A stretch of 38,781 nt of DNA from CAWJFP01 sp963842155. GTDB taxonomy: Bacteria > Pseudomonadota > Alphaproteobacteria > JACZXZ01. Made by a program: the position numbers and the translations under genes. Shown here one piece after another: positions 7,454-15,148 of the stretch. The DNA lies in NCBI GenBank assembly GCA_963842155.1, contig CAWJFP010000001.1, positions 1 through 38,781 on the forward strand, in the 5' to 3' direction. Below the pieces are notes generated by a model that was not told the origin of the DNA, made no database searches, and saw only the letters and a program-made list of their open reading frames with translations. Numbering within the stretch: the first letter of the stretch is position 1; each line of letters starts with the position of its first letter.

Positions 7454-8184
7454 GGCCTGTCACCCTCTGTTTCCTTGCGGTGGCCGGCATAGCGGGCCCA
7501 AAGATCCGGCCGGCGCTCCCGCGTCATGCGTTCGGCCTGGGCGAGCCGCCAGGCCTTGATACGCTCGTGATGGCCGCTCAGCAGCACCTCGGGGACCTCG
7601 CGCCCCCGCCAGCTTTGCGGCCTGGTGAATTGCGGATATTCGAGCAAGCCCCGCTCGAAGCTTTCCTCCTCGAGGGAGCGCACGCTCCCCAGCACGCCCG
7701 GGACGAGGCGGACGCAGGCGTCGATCACGCAGACCGCCGCCGGCTCGCCGCCCGAGAGGATGAAGTCGCCCAGGCTGAGCTCCTCGATGCACCGCGCCTC
7801 GATCACCCGCTCGTCGATGCCCTCGAAGCGGCCGCAGATGAGGGTGACGCCCGGGCCGGCGGCCAGCGCGCGCACGCGCGCCTGATCCAGGAGCCGGCCG
7901 CGCGGCGAGAGGCAGACCAGGGGCGAGGCGCCCTCGGCCGCCGCGTCGAGAGCCGCGTCCAGCACGTCGGGCCGCATCACCATGCCCGCCCCGCCGCCGA
8001 AAGGCGCGTCGTCGACCGTGCGGTGCTTGTCGCGCGCGAAGCCGCGTATGTCCACCGTCTCGAGCTGCCAGAGGCCGGCGGCGAGAGCCCGTCCGGCGAG
8101 CGAATGGCCGAGCAGGCCCGGAAACATTTCCGGGAAGATGGTGAGGACGCGCGCGGTCCAGGGAGGCGTGGCGGCGACGCTCAT
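7450..8184 (-). CDS. trmD: tRNA (guanine37-N1)-methyltransferase
   Basis: Makes m1G37 in tRNAs with a G at position 36, preventing +1 frameshifting; a SPOUT-fold SAM enzyme acting as a dimer. It has 244 residues. Seen are ARVLTIFPEMFPGLLGHSL, FGGGAGMVMRPDVL, LICGRFEGIDERVIE, SLGDFILSGGEPAA for the knotted SAM site, and YPQFTRPQSWRGREVPEVLL with SGHHERI for tRNA binding and catalysis. It overlaps rimM upstream and rplS downstream by four bases each, the standard rimM-trmD-rplS arrangement. Confidence 0.97.
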   Translation of the reverse strand: MSVAATPPWTARVLTIFPEMFPGLLGHSLAGRALAAGLWQLETVDIRGFARDKHRTVDDAPFGGGAGMVMRPDVLDAALDAAAEGASPLVCLSPRGRLLDQARVRALAAGPGVTLICGRFEGIDERVIEARCIEELSLGDFILSGGEPAAVCVIDACVRLVPGVLGSVRSLEEESFERGLLEYPQFTRPQSWRGREVPEVLLSGHHERIKAWRLAQAERMTRERRPDLWARYAGHRKETEGDRP

Positions 8185-8735
8185 CGCAGCTCCTCCTCGG
8201 CGAGCTTCTCCCCTGTCTGGTCCTCGGCGTCGACTTCGCCCGGCGGCTCGACGACGGCGCGGCCGCCCGCGACGTCCACGCGCGGAAAGACCGCTCGCGT
8301 GAAGGGCAGCATGATCCTTTCGCCGTCGGGACGTTCGATCTCGACGAGATCTCCCGCGCCGAAATCATGCAGCGCGCAGATCTTGCCGAAGGCCGCGCCG
8401 TTCTCGCTCGCAACGGCGAGACCGATGAGGTCGCTCTGGTAGTACTCGTCTTCGGCCGGCTCGGGCAAGGCGGCGCGCTCGACATAGAGGCGCGTGCCGG
8501 CGAGGGCCTGGGCTGTGTCGCGATCGGCGATGTCGGCGGCGCGCATGATGAGCTGGCCGCGCGCGACGCGCAGCAACGCGAGCGCGAAGCGGCGCTTGCC
8601 CGTCTCGTCCGAGAGCGCCCCGTAGCGGGTCATGTCGCGCGGCTCGCGGGTGTAGCTCTGCACCCTGAGCTCGCCGCGCACGCCATGGGCGCCTGCGATC
8701 ATGCCGAGACAGACCTTGTCGCGCTTGCCGGCCAC
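8181..8735 (-). CDS. rimM: Ribosome maturation factor RimM
   Basis: Helps 30S maturation, binding S19 and assisting 16S head folding. It has 184 residues: an N-terminal RimM barrel (CLGMIAGAHGVRGELRV) and a C-terminal PRC-barrel (DEYYQSDLIGLAV, then GDLVEIERPDGERIMLPF and FPRVDV). The start is a GTG at 8735 because AGGAGG lies just upstream, overlapping the rpsP stop codon; no ATG in frame fits. The acidic C-terminal tail is variable in the family. It is coupled to trmD by a four-base overlap. Confidence 0.95.
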   Translation of the reverse strand: MAGKRDKVCLGMIAGAHGVRGELRVQSYTREPRDMTRYGALSDETGKRRFALALLRVARGQLIMRAADIADRDTAQALAGTRLYVERAALPEPAEDEYYQSDLIGLAVASENGAAFGKICALHDFGAGDLVEIERPDGERIMLPFTRAVFPRVDVAGGRAVVEPPGEVDAEDQTGEKLAEEELR

Positions 8736-8747
8736 CTTTCGCCCTCC

Positions 8748-9143
8748 TTAGGCCTCGGCCGCGGCTTTCGCCGGCTCGGCCGCCGCCGCCGGCGGCGCCT
8801 CGGCGCCCACCGCCGCCTGGGCCGCCTTGAGACGCGCCTGCGTCTTGGCCCGGGGTTGGTTCTTCTTGGTCTGCGTCGGCACGGTCGGCACGGGCCCGAG
8901 GCCGGCGCCGCCGAGGAAGCGCGCCACGCGGTCGGTCGGCAAGGCGCCCACGCCGAGCCAATGCTTGGCGCGCTCCGCGTCGATCACGAGGCGCTCCGGA
9001 TGATCCTTGGCGACCATCGGGTTGTAGCTGCCGATGCGCTCGATGAAGCGGCCGTCGCGGGGCGCGCGCTCGTCGGCGATCACGATGCGGTAGAACGGGC
9101 GCTTCTTGGCGCCCGCGCGGGCCAGTCTGATCTTCAGAGCCAT
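8748..9143 (-). CDS. rpsP: 30S ribosomal protein S16 with Ala-rich tail
   Basis: S16 binds the 16S 5' domain early in 30S assembly. The core is MALKIRLARAGAKKRPFYRI, then APRDGRFIERIGSYNPM and ERAKHWLGVGALPTDRVARFL. The protein is 131 residues, against about 80 in E. coli. The extra 45 residues are Ala/Glu-rich with a short basic stretch, again likely disordered. The ATG at 9143 is preceded by AAAGGAG. It is first of the rpsP-rimM-trmD-rplS set and lies 111 bp after ffh. Confidence 0.96.
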   Translation of the reverse strand: MALKIRLARAGAKKRPFYRIVIADERAPRDGRFIERIGSYNPMVAKDHPERLVIDAERAKHWLGVGALPTDRVARFLGGAGLGPVPTVPTQTKKNQPRAKTQARLKAAQAAVGAEAPPAAAAEPAKAAAEA

Positions 9144-9254
9144 GGGACTCCTTTCATTGACATCGACGAGGTCAAAACGACTTTCGGTTCGCCATCATTC
9201 CGGAAGACGAATGCCGGCTCATCCTTGTGCGGCCTTTCGACAACGCGCTCAGCC

Positions 9255-10625
9255 TCATCCCCGGAAGCCTCCCGGCGGCGGGCCGCCGACGCCGGGGAAG
9301 CCGGCGCGCATCAGGCCCTTCTGGCCGAGCTTGGTCACCTGCTTCATCATCCGGCTCATCTCCATGAACTGCTTCAGCACCTTGTTCACGTCCTGCACGC
9401 TGGTGCCCGAGCCCGTGGCGATGCGGCGCTTGCGCGAGGCATGGATCAGATTGGGGTTGCGCCGCTCGGAGCGCGTCATCGAGCCGATGATGGCCTCCTG
9501 GCGCTTCAGCAGGCGGTCGTCGAGCTTCTGCTCGGCCAGCGCCTTCTTCGCCTTGGCGACGCCCGGCAGCAGCGCCAGCATTCCCTCCATGCCGCCCATC
9601 TTGCGCAGCTGGGCAAGCTGGCGCGCCATGTCCTCGAGATCGAAGCGCCCCTTCTCGATCTTGCGCGCGAGCGCCTCCGCCTCCTCGCGCTCGATCGTCT
9701 CGGCCGCCTTCTCGACCAGCGACACCACGTCGCCCATGCCGAGGATGCGGCCCGCGATGCGCGCGGGATGGAAGGGCTCGAGCGCGTCGAGCTTCTCGCC
9801 GACGCCGATGAGCTTGATGGGGCAGCCGGTGACATGCCGCATGCTGAGCGCGGCGCCGCCGCGCGCATCGCCGTCGACGCGGGTGAGGATGATGCCGCTC
9901 AGGGCAAGCCGCTTATGGAACTCCTCGGCGACATGGACCGCGTCCTGGCCGGTCATGGCGTCGGCCACGAGAAGCGTCTCGGCCGGCTGTGTCGCCTGCT
10001 TCACCGCGGCGACCTCCGCCATCAGCGCCTCGTCGATATGGATCCGGCCGGCGGTGTCGAGCAGCACCACGTCATAGCCCTCGAGCCGGCCGCGCTGCAT
10101 GGCGCGGCGCGCGATCGCCAACGGGGGCTCGCTCGGCACGATATCGAGGCTGTCCACTCCCGCCTGGAGGCCGAGCGTCGCGAGCTGCTCGCGCGCGGCC
10201 GGGCGCCGCACGTCGAGGGACGCCATCAGCACCTTGCGGCGCTCGCGCTCCTTGAGCCGCAAGGCCAGCTTGGCGGTGGTGGTGGTCTTGCCCGAGCCCT
10301 GCAGCCCGACCATGAGGATGGCGGCCGGAGGGGTCGCCTTGAGCGCGATGCCGACCTCCTCGGCGCCGAGCATCTCGACGAGCCGGTCATGGAGGAGCTT
10401 GACCACCATCTGGCCGGGGGTGACGCTTTTCAGCACCGCCTGGCCGACGGCGCCCTCCCTGACCGAAGCGACCAGCTCCTTGACGACGGGGAGCGCCACG
10501 TCGGCCTCGAGCAGCGCCACGCGCAGCTCGCGCAAGGCGGTATCGACGTCCGCCTCGCTCAGCGCGCCGCGCCGGCGCAGCTGGTCGAAGATATCGCCGA
10601 GCTTCGTTGACAGGCTTTCGAACAT
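9255..10625 (-). CDS. ffh: Signal recognition particle protein Ffh
   Basis: SRP GTPase that binds signal sequences and 4.5S RNA, delivering ribosomes to FtsY at the membrane. It has 456 residues. The N domain starts MFESLSTKLGDIFDQLRRRG; the G domain has GLQGSGKTTTTAKLA (about 107-121), SLDVRRPAAREQL, LDTAGR and TRVDGDARGGAAL; the M domain has a Met-rich stretch (GGMEGMLALLPG, then FMEMSRMMKQVTKLGQKGLM) with the RNA-binding GSGTSVQDVNKVL. The ATG at 10625 gives the standard N-terminus; the long upstream open frame runs through the IS element and is not coding. Its receptor FtsY is encoded in the divergent block. Confidence 0.97.
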   Translation of the reverse strand: MFESLSTKLGDIFDQLRRRGALSEADVDTALRELRVALLEADVALPVVKELVASVREGAVGQAVLKSVTPGQMVVKLLHDRLVEMLGAEEVGIALKATPPAAILMVGLQGSGKTTTTAKLALRLKERERRKVLMASLDVRRPAAREQLATLGLQAGVDSLDIVPSEPPLAIARRAMQRGRLEGYDVVLLDTAGRIHIDEALMAEVAAVKQATQPAETLLVADAMTGQDAVHVAEEFHKRLALSGIILTRVDGDARGGAALSMRHVTGCPIKLIGVGEKLDALEPFHPARIAGRILGMGDVVSLVEKAAETIEREEAEALARKIEKGRFDLEDMARQLAQLRKMGGMEGMLALLPGVAKAKKALAEQKLDDRLLKRQEAIIGSMTRSERRNPNLIHASRKRRIATGSGTSVQDVNKVLKQFMEMSRMMKQVTKLGQKGLMRAGFPGVGGPPPGGFRG

Positions 10626-10731
10626 CGTCACCAACCCAAGCCGGGCGCCAAAGCCGAACGCGCCAGTGCGCGACACTCGCGAACTGACGTACCCCCTCGG
10701 GAGCGCTGAACAGGCCACCTCGGAAAGCGGC

Positions 10732-10760
10732 AATCTAGTGGCCGGCCCGGAAGCCGTCAA
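10732..10760 (-). promoter_or_regulatory. Candidate sigma70 promoter for ffh
   Basis: Read on the minus strand: TTGACG (10760-10755), a 17-base spacer, then TAGATT (10737-10732), 107 bases from the ffh ATG. The spacing is ideal and both hexamers are close to consensus. The IS630 element begins about 40 bp upstream of the -35 box. Confidence 0.55.
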
Positions 10761-10801
10761 GCCGGGGCTGGAGCGATATCCGCTCGCGCGGATTTGCTCT
10801 A

Positions 10802-10830
10802 GTGTCCCGAATTTGAAGTTCGCAGTATCG
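10802..10830 (+). repeat. IS630 left terminal inverted repeat
   Basis: 29 bases beginning GTGTCCCGAA. 22 of 29 positions match the right end read on the opposite strand, with GAAGTTC conserved internally. Confidence 0.85.
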
Positions 10831-10882
10831 CCGATTCGCGGTGCCATGCCAGACTCTTGCGAGGAATGGCAGGGGGGCTGCG

Positions 10883-11980
10883 ATGGCGAGGGGACGATTG
10901 GCGGCGTTGGTGCTAAGCGAGACGGAGCGCTCGGAGCTCTCGTCGCTTGCGGCTCGACGGAATACGGCGCAGGCGTTGGCCCTGCGGGCGCGGATTGTGC
11001 TGTGCTGTGCCGAGGGCAAGCAGAACAAGGGGGTCGCGAGCCGTCTCGGCGTGGATCAGGGGACGGTTGGCAAGTGGCGCCGGCGATTTGTCGAGCAACG
11101 CCTGGACGGGTTGCGGGACGAGCCGCGATCCGGCGCACCACGCACGGTCGATGACGCTCGCATCGAGGCGGTTATCGTGCAGACGCTGGAGAGCCTGCCG
11201 CCCGCCGCAACGCATTGGAGCTCGCGCGGCATGGCAAAGGCCAGCGGCCTGTCGGTCTCCACGGTGCAGCGGATCTGGCGTGCGTTCGGCCTTCAGCCGC
11301 ATCGGATGGAGACATTCAAGCTCTCCACCGATCCCGACTTCGTCGCCAAGGTGCGTGACGTGGTGGGCCTCTACGTCGCGCCGCCGCAGCATGCCGTGGT
11401 TCTGTGCGTGGACGAGAAGTCGCAAATTCAGGCTCTCGACCGCAGCCAACCGATGCTGCCGATGCGTCCTGGCCAGGCGGCACGGCGCAGCCATGACTAT
11501 GTTCGTCACGGCACTACGTCACTCTTCGCGGCCCTCGACATCGCCACCGGTCGGGTGATCGGCAAGTGCTATCCGCGCCATCGTGCCGCCGAGTTCCGGC
11601 GCTTCCTCGACGAGATCGAGGCCAACGTGCCGCGCAATCTCGATGTCCATCTCGTCATGGACAATTACGCGACGCACAAGACAGCGCTGATCCGCAGATG
11701 GTTGGCGCGTCGCCCGCGCTGGCACGTGCACCACACGCCGACCAGTTCCTCTTGGCTCAATCAGGTCGAGCGGTTCTTCGGCATGCTGACCGAAAAGCAG
11801 ATCCGGCGCGGTATCCACCGCAGCGTCGCCGCCCTCCATGCCGCAATCGCCGACTTCATCGCTCAGCACAACGCCGATCATCGGCCCTTTCGTTGGACCA
11901 AATCAGCCGATGACATCCTCGCCTCGATCGAACGCTTCTGCGTCCACAATGCGGCCGTCAAAGCCCAACCGATCTTGTGA
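10883..11980 (+). CDS. IS630-family transposase
   Basis: A 365-residue DDE transposase. The N-terminal helix-turn-helix part has RARIVLCCAEGKQNKGVASR and TVGKWRRRFVEQRLDGLRDE, then SVSTVQRIWRAFGLQPHR. The catalytic triad is D177 in CVDEKSQIQALDR, D260 in LVMDNYATHK and E296 in SSSWLNQVERFFGML, with 35 residues between the last two, typical of IS630. ATG 10883 has AGGGGGG seven bases upstream; the longer GTG start at 10841 lacks one. The stop lies inside the right inverted repeat. The gene looks intact, so the element may still be active. Confidence 0.95.
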   Translation: MARGRLAALVLSETERSELSSLAARRNTAQALALRARIVLCCAEGKQNKGVASRLGVDQGTVGKWRRRFVEQRLDGLRDEPRSGAPRTVDDARIEAVIVQTLESLPPAATHWSSRGMAKASGLSVSTVQRIWRAFGLQPHRMETFKLSTDPDFVAKVRDVVGLYVAPPQHAVVLCVDEKSQIQALDRSQPMLPMRPGQAARRSHDYVRHGTTSLFAALDIATGRVIGKCYPRHRAAEFRRFLDEIEANVPRNLDVHLVMDNYATHKTALIRRWLARRPRWHVHHTPTSSSWLNQVERFFGMLTEKQIRRGIHRSVAALHAAIADFIAQHNADHRPFRWTKSADDILASIERFCVHNAAVKAQPIL

Positions 11981-11998
11981 ACTTCTGGTTCAGGACAC
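11970..11998 (-). repeat. IS630 right terminal inverted repeat
   Basis: Read on the minus strand it begins GTGTCCTGAA and pairs with the left end at 22 of 29 positions. It overlaps the last codons of the transposase gene. Confidence 0.85.
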
Positions 11999-12046
11999 TA
12001 GCGGGAGCGTCGCTCTGCGATCAAATCGCGGCTGCGCCGCGGCCGG

Positions 12047-12511
12047 TCACTTGGGCGTCGTCTTGTAGAGCCCCCGCAAGCTCTCCTCGCCCCAGCCGAT
12101 CTCGCCGATCTTCCAAGCGCCCTTGAGCTTCACGAGCTGCAGCGTGACCGTCACCGGCTTGTCGAAATTTTTGAAGCTCACCACCCCGGTCGCCTTGTCG
12201 TCGCCCGTGCGCTGCACCTGGATGTCGATCGCGGCGATCTGCCATTCCTGCGCGTCGACGAAGGCATCGCCGTCGAGCGTCGGCGGCTCGTCGCGTTTCT
12301 TCGCGGCCGCATAGTCCTTGATGATCAGCTGGGCGAGCGAGGGCGCGAAATAACGGCGGATGTCGGCATTGGTATCGAGCGGGACGCCCGGCGCCTTGGC
12401 CGGGTCGCCGACATAATGATCGTAGATGGCATGAAGGAAAGCCTCGGGCGATTGCTCGGCCGCGAGGGTGCGGGCAGGCGGCGCGAAAAGCGTCGCGAGC
12501 AGGAGCGTCAC
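12047..12511 (-). CDS. Secreted DUF3828-like protein, 5' end probably frameshifted
   Basis: About 154 residues. After a hydrophobic leader ending near PPARTLAAEQS comes a single soluble domain with FLHAIYDHYVGD, IRRYFAPSLAQLI, WQIAAIDIQVQRTGDD, VSFKNFDKPVTVTLQLVKL and GAWKIGEIGWGEESLRGL, a pattern seen in DUF3828 periplasmic proteins of unknown function. The only in-frame start is a GTG at 12511, which has no ribosome site and leaves the leader without basic residues. In another frame, ATG 12573 has a strong GAGGGAG site and encodes MTMRRGAHRG, an ideal leader start. One base missing between about 12525 and 12548 would join them. Function is unknown. Confidence 0.65.
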   Translation of the reverse strand: MTLLLATLFAPPARTLAAEQSPEAFLHAIYDHYVGDPAKAPGVPLDTNADIRRYFAPSLAQLIIKDYAAAKKRDEPPTLDGDAFVDAQEWQIAAIDIQVQRTGDDKATGVVSFKNFDKPVTVTLQLVKLKGAWKIGEIGWGEESLRGLYKTTPK

Positions 12512-12795
12512 GATCGCGCCCCAAGAAGCGCCCCGCCAGGAATGCCCCTATGAGCGCCGCGTCGCATCGTCATCGACTCCCTCTTTGAAACCGGTGGCGG
12601 GCGTGCCCCCGAGCCGCGCCGGCGAGCCTACATCGCCGCAGCTCGACGACGAAAGCCCGCGTTGGCGGCGCAGAGCCCTCCCGGGGGGGAAGGGCCCCAA
12701 GCTGGCTGACCGCCTCGGCCCGCCCACGGTCACGCGCTGATCACAGCAAACCCCCAAGCATGATCATAATTAAAGATAGTTAGACGGCTGTAACT

Positions 12796-12833
12796 CCCCC
12801 GCTGCTCCCAACAGGCTGTAGCGGGGGTTTTTT
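12796..12833 (+). terminator. Rho-independent terminator, plus strand, no obvious gene
   Basis: A perfect 8-bp stem, CCCCCGCT (12796-12803) with AGCGGGGG (12820-12827), followed by six T. The orientation serves a plus-strand transcript, but the nearest annotated plus-strand gene is the transposase 800 bp upstream with an antisense gene between. It may end an unannotated small RNA. Confidence 0.8.
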
Positions 12834-13362
12834 ATTTCGGGCAAAACATTAAGGCAAAGCGAATTTAAGACATTAAATAAAATCGGACCAGTTTTGGTTT
12901 TTTCCTGCCGCGCGATCCAGCGGGCGAAGTCGAGCGGTTTTATGCCTTTAACCGACAGAACGGATATTAAGGCAGACACCAGGGTCGCGGCGAAATAGTC
13001 GTCGAATATTGGTGCCGTCTGCCGGAGCGATCCCCCCGTGTCTCGGTAAGGCGGCGAAGACGCCGGACAGCCCGGCGGAGAGCAGGCGAGTAAAACCGGC
13101 CAATCGATCATTGTCGCGCGCTTGACGGGTCTTGAGCGGCGATTTCGCGTTCGGCATCCGCTTCCGCGCATGGCAGGCGCCCATCGGGCTCGATGACACG
13201 CGAGGAGGTCGATTGGGTGACGACTCCCGCATGGCGCCGGGCCGCCGCACTCGTATGACGGGAAAAAAGACACAAACATAATTGTCTGCACGGTTGCTAG
13301 TAAATCCCTACATATCCGCTCGAAACGAGTGTGGAAATGCCAGGGCTGCGACCGGAAGGCGA

Positions 13363-13378
13363 CCATACCCGGGTATGG
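13363..13378. promoter_or_regulatory. Perfect 16-bp palindrome, possible operator
   Basis: CCATACCCGGGTATGG is fully self-complementary and lies at the edge of the AT-rich patch that contains promoter-like sequence. It could be a binding site for a dimeric regulator such as the neighbouring XRE protein. No second copy was seen in the window. Confidence 0.4.
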
Positions 13379-13479
13379 AACCAAGTATGATTTAATAAAA
13401 TATACAATTTCTGTTGAAAGGATGCGTCAAAATCTCTTGGCACCCTCAAAAAAAGCCTCTGGAGACATGTCGAATTGGC

Positions 13480-13509
13480 TTGCAGTGCTCGCTAACCTTG
13501 TTGAATAAT
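13480..13509 (+). promoter_or_regulatory. Weak candidate promoter for the XRE gene
   Basis: TTGCAG (13480-13485), an 18-base spacer and AATAAT (13504-13509), about 120 bases before the XRE start. The spacing is acceptable and the hexamers partly match. Confidence 0.25.
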
Positions 13510-13630
13510 TATGACCATGCGAGTTGCTGCCCGAATGGGCGGGCGCCAAGGGTGAGAACAAGGGACGCTGCGGCTCCTCGGGCCGCTAGCCGGATTAATT
13601 TGTCCAACATCACCAGCGGGAGAGCTTAGG

Positions 13631-14065
13631 GTGGCACGAGTAGAATCTATCGACGCGCATGTGGGGAAACGCCTGCGGCAGCGTCGCATCGAACTGGGCT
13701 TGAGTCAGCAGAAGCTGAGTGGCGTCACCGGCGTAAGCTATCAGCAGATCCAGAAATACGAGCGCGGTACCAACCGCATCGGCGCCAGCATGCTGTGGCT
13801 GCTCTGCAGCGTGCTCAACGTCCAGCCCGGCCATTTCTTCGAGGGCCTCAGCCATCGCGCCAAGGCGGTAGCACCCGCCGGCTTGAGCGACGTCGATCGC
13901 CAAGGCTATGGCCATGACATGCTGTCGGATCGCGAGACCATGGAGCTGGTCAAGGCCTATGGCGCCATCGCCGATTTGCAGGTCCGCAAGGGCGTGCGGC
14001 AGATGCTCGGCGCGCTCGCCAAATCGGGCAAACCCCCCAAGCCGCGCAAGCGGCGTAGATCCTGA
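13631..14065 (+). CDS. XRE-family helix-turn-helix transcriptional regulator
   Basis: A 144-residue DNA-binding protein. The HTH_3 (lambda-repressor-like) domain covers about residues 9-70: VGKRLRQRRIELGLSQQKLS, then VSYQQIQKYERGTNRIGAS and LCSVLNVQPGHFFEG. The rest has LSDRETMELVKAYGAI and a very basic tail ending KPRKRRRS. This form is common in alphaproteobacteria, often with unknown targets. The start is a GTG at 13631 with GGGAGAGC upstream. The stop codon lies inside the first unit of the 29-bp minisatellite. It lies in the accessory island upstream of dapF. Confidence 0.9.
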   Translation: MARVESIDAHVGKRLRQRRIELGLSQQKLSGVTGVSYQQIQKYERGTNRIGASMLWLLCSVLNVQPGHFFEGLSHRAKAVAPAGLSDVDRQGYGHDMLSDRETMELVKAYGAIADLQVRKGVRQMLGALAKSGKPPKPRKRRRS

Positions 14066-14216
14066 TAAGCCCGCGCAAGCGGCGTAGATCCTGATAAGCC
14101 CGCGCAAGCGGCGTAGATCCTGATAAGCCCGCGCAAGCAGCGTAGATCCTGATAAGCCCGCGCAAGCGGCGCAGATCCTGACAAGCCCGCGCAAGCGGCG
14201 CAAGTCGTGACGAGGC
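14043..14216. repeat. 29-bp minisatellite, six tandem units
   Basis: Units start at 14043, 14072, 14101, 14130, 14159 and 14188, with a degenerate seventh from 14217. The first three are identical and later ones drift. The first unit overlaps the last codons and stop of the XRE gene, so the array seems to have grown from the gene's 3' end. Each unit holds CCGC-GCAA-GCGG, a hairpin with a GNRA-type loop. There are no spacers, so it is not CRISPR. Confidence 0.95.
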
Positions 14217-14291
14217 CGCGCGAGGGAGCGGCGCATCTTCGCGCCGGGAAAACCATGGACTTGGGCGCGGCCGCGGCCCTATAAGCGGGCC

Positions 14292-15144
14292 ATGGCCGAG
14301 ACGCTGCCCCGCGCCGCGCCCGAGTTCCTCAAGATGCATGGGCTCGGCAATGATTTCCTCGTGCTCGACGCGCGCCGCGCGCCGCTCGCGCTCGATTCCG
14401 CCCTCACGCGCGCGATGGCTGACCGCCGCACGGGCGTCGGCTTCGACCAGCTTCTCGTCATCGAGCCGCCGCGCGATCCGGGCGCCTATGCCTTCATCCG
14501 CATCCGCAACGCCGACGGCGACGAGGTCGAGGCCTGCGGCAACGGGGCGCGCTGCGTCGCCTCGCTCCTGATGGCCGAGAGCGGACGCGACAGCATCGTG
14601 ATCGACAGCGTCGCGGGGCCCTTAGCAGGCGGAGCGCCGTCCGGGCGGGCTGGTCGCGCTCGATCTCGGGCCCGTGCGCCTCGATTGGCGCGAAATCCCG
14701 CTTGCCCGCGCCATGGACACGCTGCATCTCGATTTCAGCCTCGGTCCCCTCGCCGACCCCACCGCCGTCAATGTCGGCAATCCGCATCTGCTGTTTTTCG
14801 TGCCCGACGCCGAGGCGATCGATCTGGCGGCGCTGGGGCCCCGGATCGAGCATGATCCGCTCTTTCCCGAGCGCACCAATGTCGAGCTCGTGCAGCCGCT
14901 GCCCGACGGCCGGCTCCGCATGCGGGTCTGGGAGCGCGGTGCCGGGATCACGCGCGCCTGCGGCACCGGCGCGGCCGCCAGCCTCGTCGCCGCGCATCGG
15001 CGAGGGCTCGCGGCGCGCAAAGGCAGTATCCTCCTCGATGGCGGCGCGCTCGAGGTGGAATGGCGCGCGGACAATCATGTCGTGCTCACGGGCCCGGTCG
15101 CCGTCAGCTTCTCGGGGCGGCTCGATGGCTCCCTCATCGGCTAG
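14292..15144 (+). pseudogene. dapF: Diaminopimelate epimerase, single-base frameshift
   Basis: DapF converts LL- to meso-diaminopimelate for lysine and peptidoglycan. The first frame carries FLKMHGLGNDFLVLDAR and EVEACGNGARCVASLL with the first catalytic Cys. The second carries VNVGNPHLLFFV, RIEHDPLFPERTNVELVQ, and GAGITRACGTGAAASLVAA with the second catalytic Cys. The frames part near 14629: removing one G from GCAGGCGG restores PLAAERRPGGLVALDLGPVR, which fits the family. Corrected length is about 283, normal. As the enzyme is essential where DAP is used and nothing else is damaged, a sequence error is the simplest reading. It starts a block with mtaB and ftsY. Confidence 0.9.
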
Positions 15145-15148
15145 CCAG

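Larger units (their letters stand above)
10802..11998 (+). mobile_element. IS630-family insertion sequence, apparently complete
   Basis: About 1.2 kb, bounded by TA dinucleotides (10800-10801 and 11999-12000), as expected from the TA target duplication of IS630/Tc1-type elements. Imperfect terminal inverted repeats beginning GTGTCC flank one intact DDE transposase gene. It sits in the spacer between ffh and the DUF3828-like gene. Nothing is carried besides the transposase. An orphan end resembling its left terminus lies at 18804. Confidence 0.93.
12574..13630. other. 1-kb spacer without a convincing gene
   Basis: The stretch is less GC-rich than its surroundings, especially 12760-12900 and 13260-13520. 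A minus-strand frame (12770-13384) stays open but starts at a TTG without a ribosome site, runs through a strong terminator hairpin and has no recognisable domain. Its last 90 residues look somewhat protein-like (for example FARWIARQEKTKTGPILFN), so a decayed gene fragment is possible. Also present are a plus-strand terminator, a 16-bp palindrome, and promoter-like sequences before the XRE gene. Confidence 0.5.

Noticed and set aside
8367..10610. Plus-strand open frame of 747 codons over ffh and rpsP
   Set aside because: It is antisense to well-recognised ffh and rpsP, with Arg/His/Ala-rich composition typical of GC-rich shadows.
12770..13384. Minus-strand frame of 204 codons as a gene
   Set aside because: It starts at TTG without a ribosome site, crosses a strong terminator hairpin and has no recognisable domain. 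Kept only as a possible decayed fragment.
14043..14216. Regular 29-bp repeats considered as a CRISPR array
   Set aside because: The units are contiguous without spacers and drift towards one end; no cas genes are present.
13610..14339. Minus-strand frames reading LRRLRGLIRIYAACAGLSG repeats
   Set aside because: They are translations of the minisatellite and the antisense of the XRE gene, not a repeat protein.
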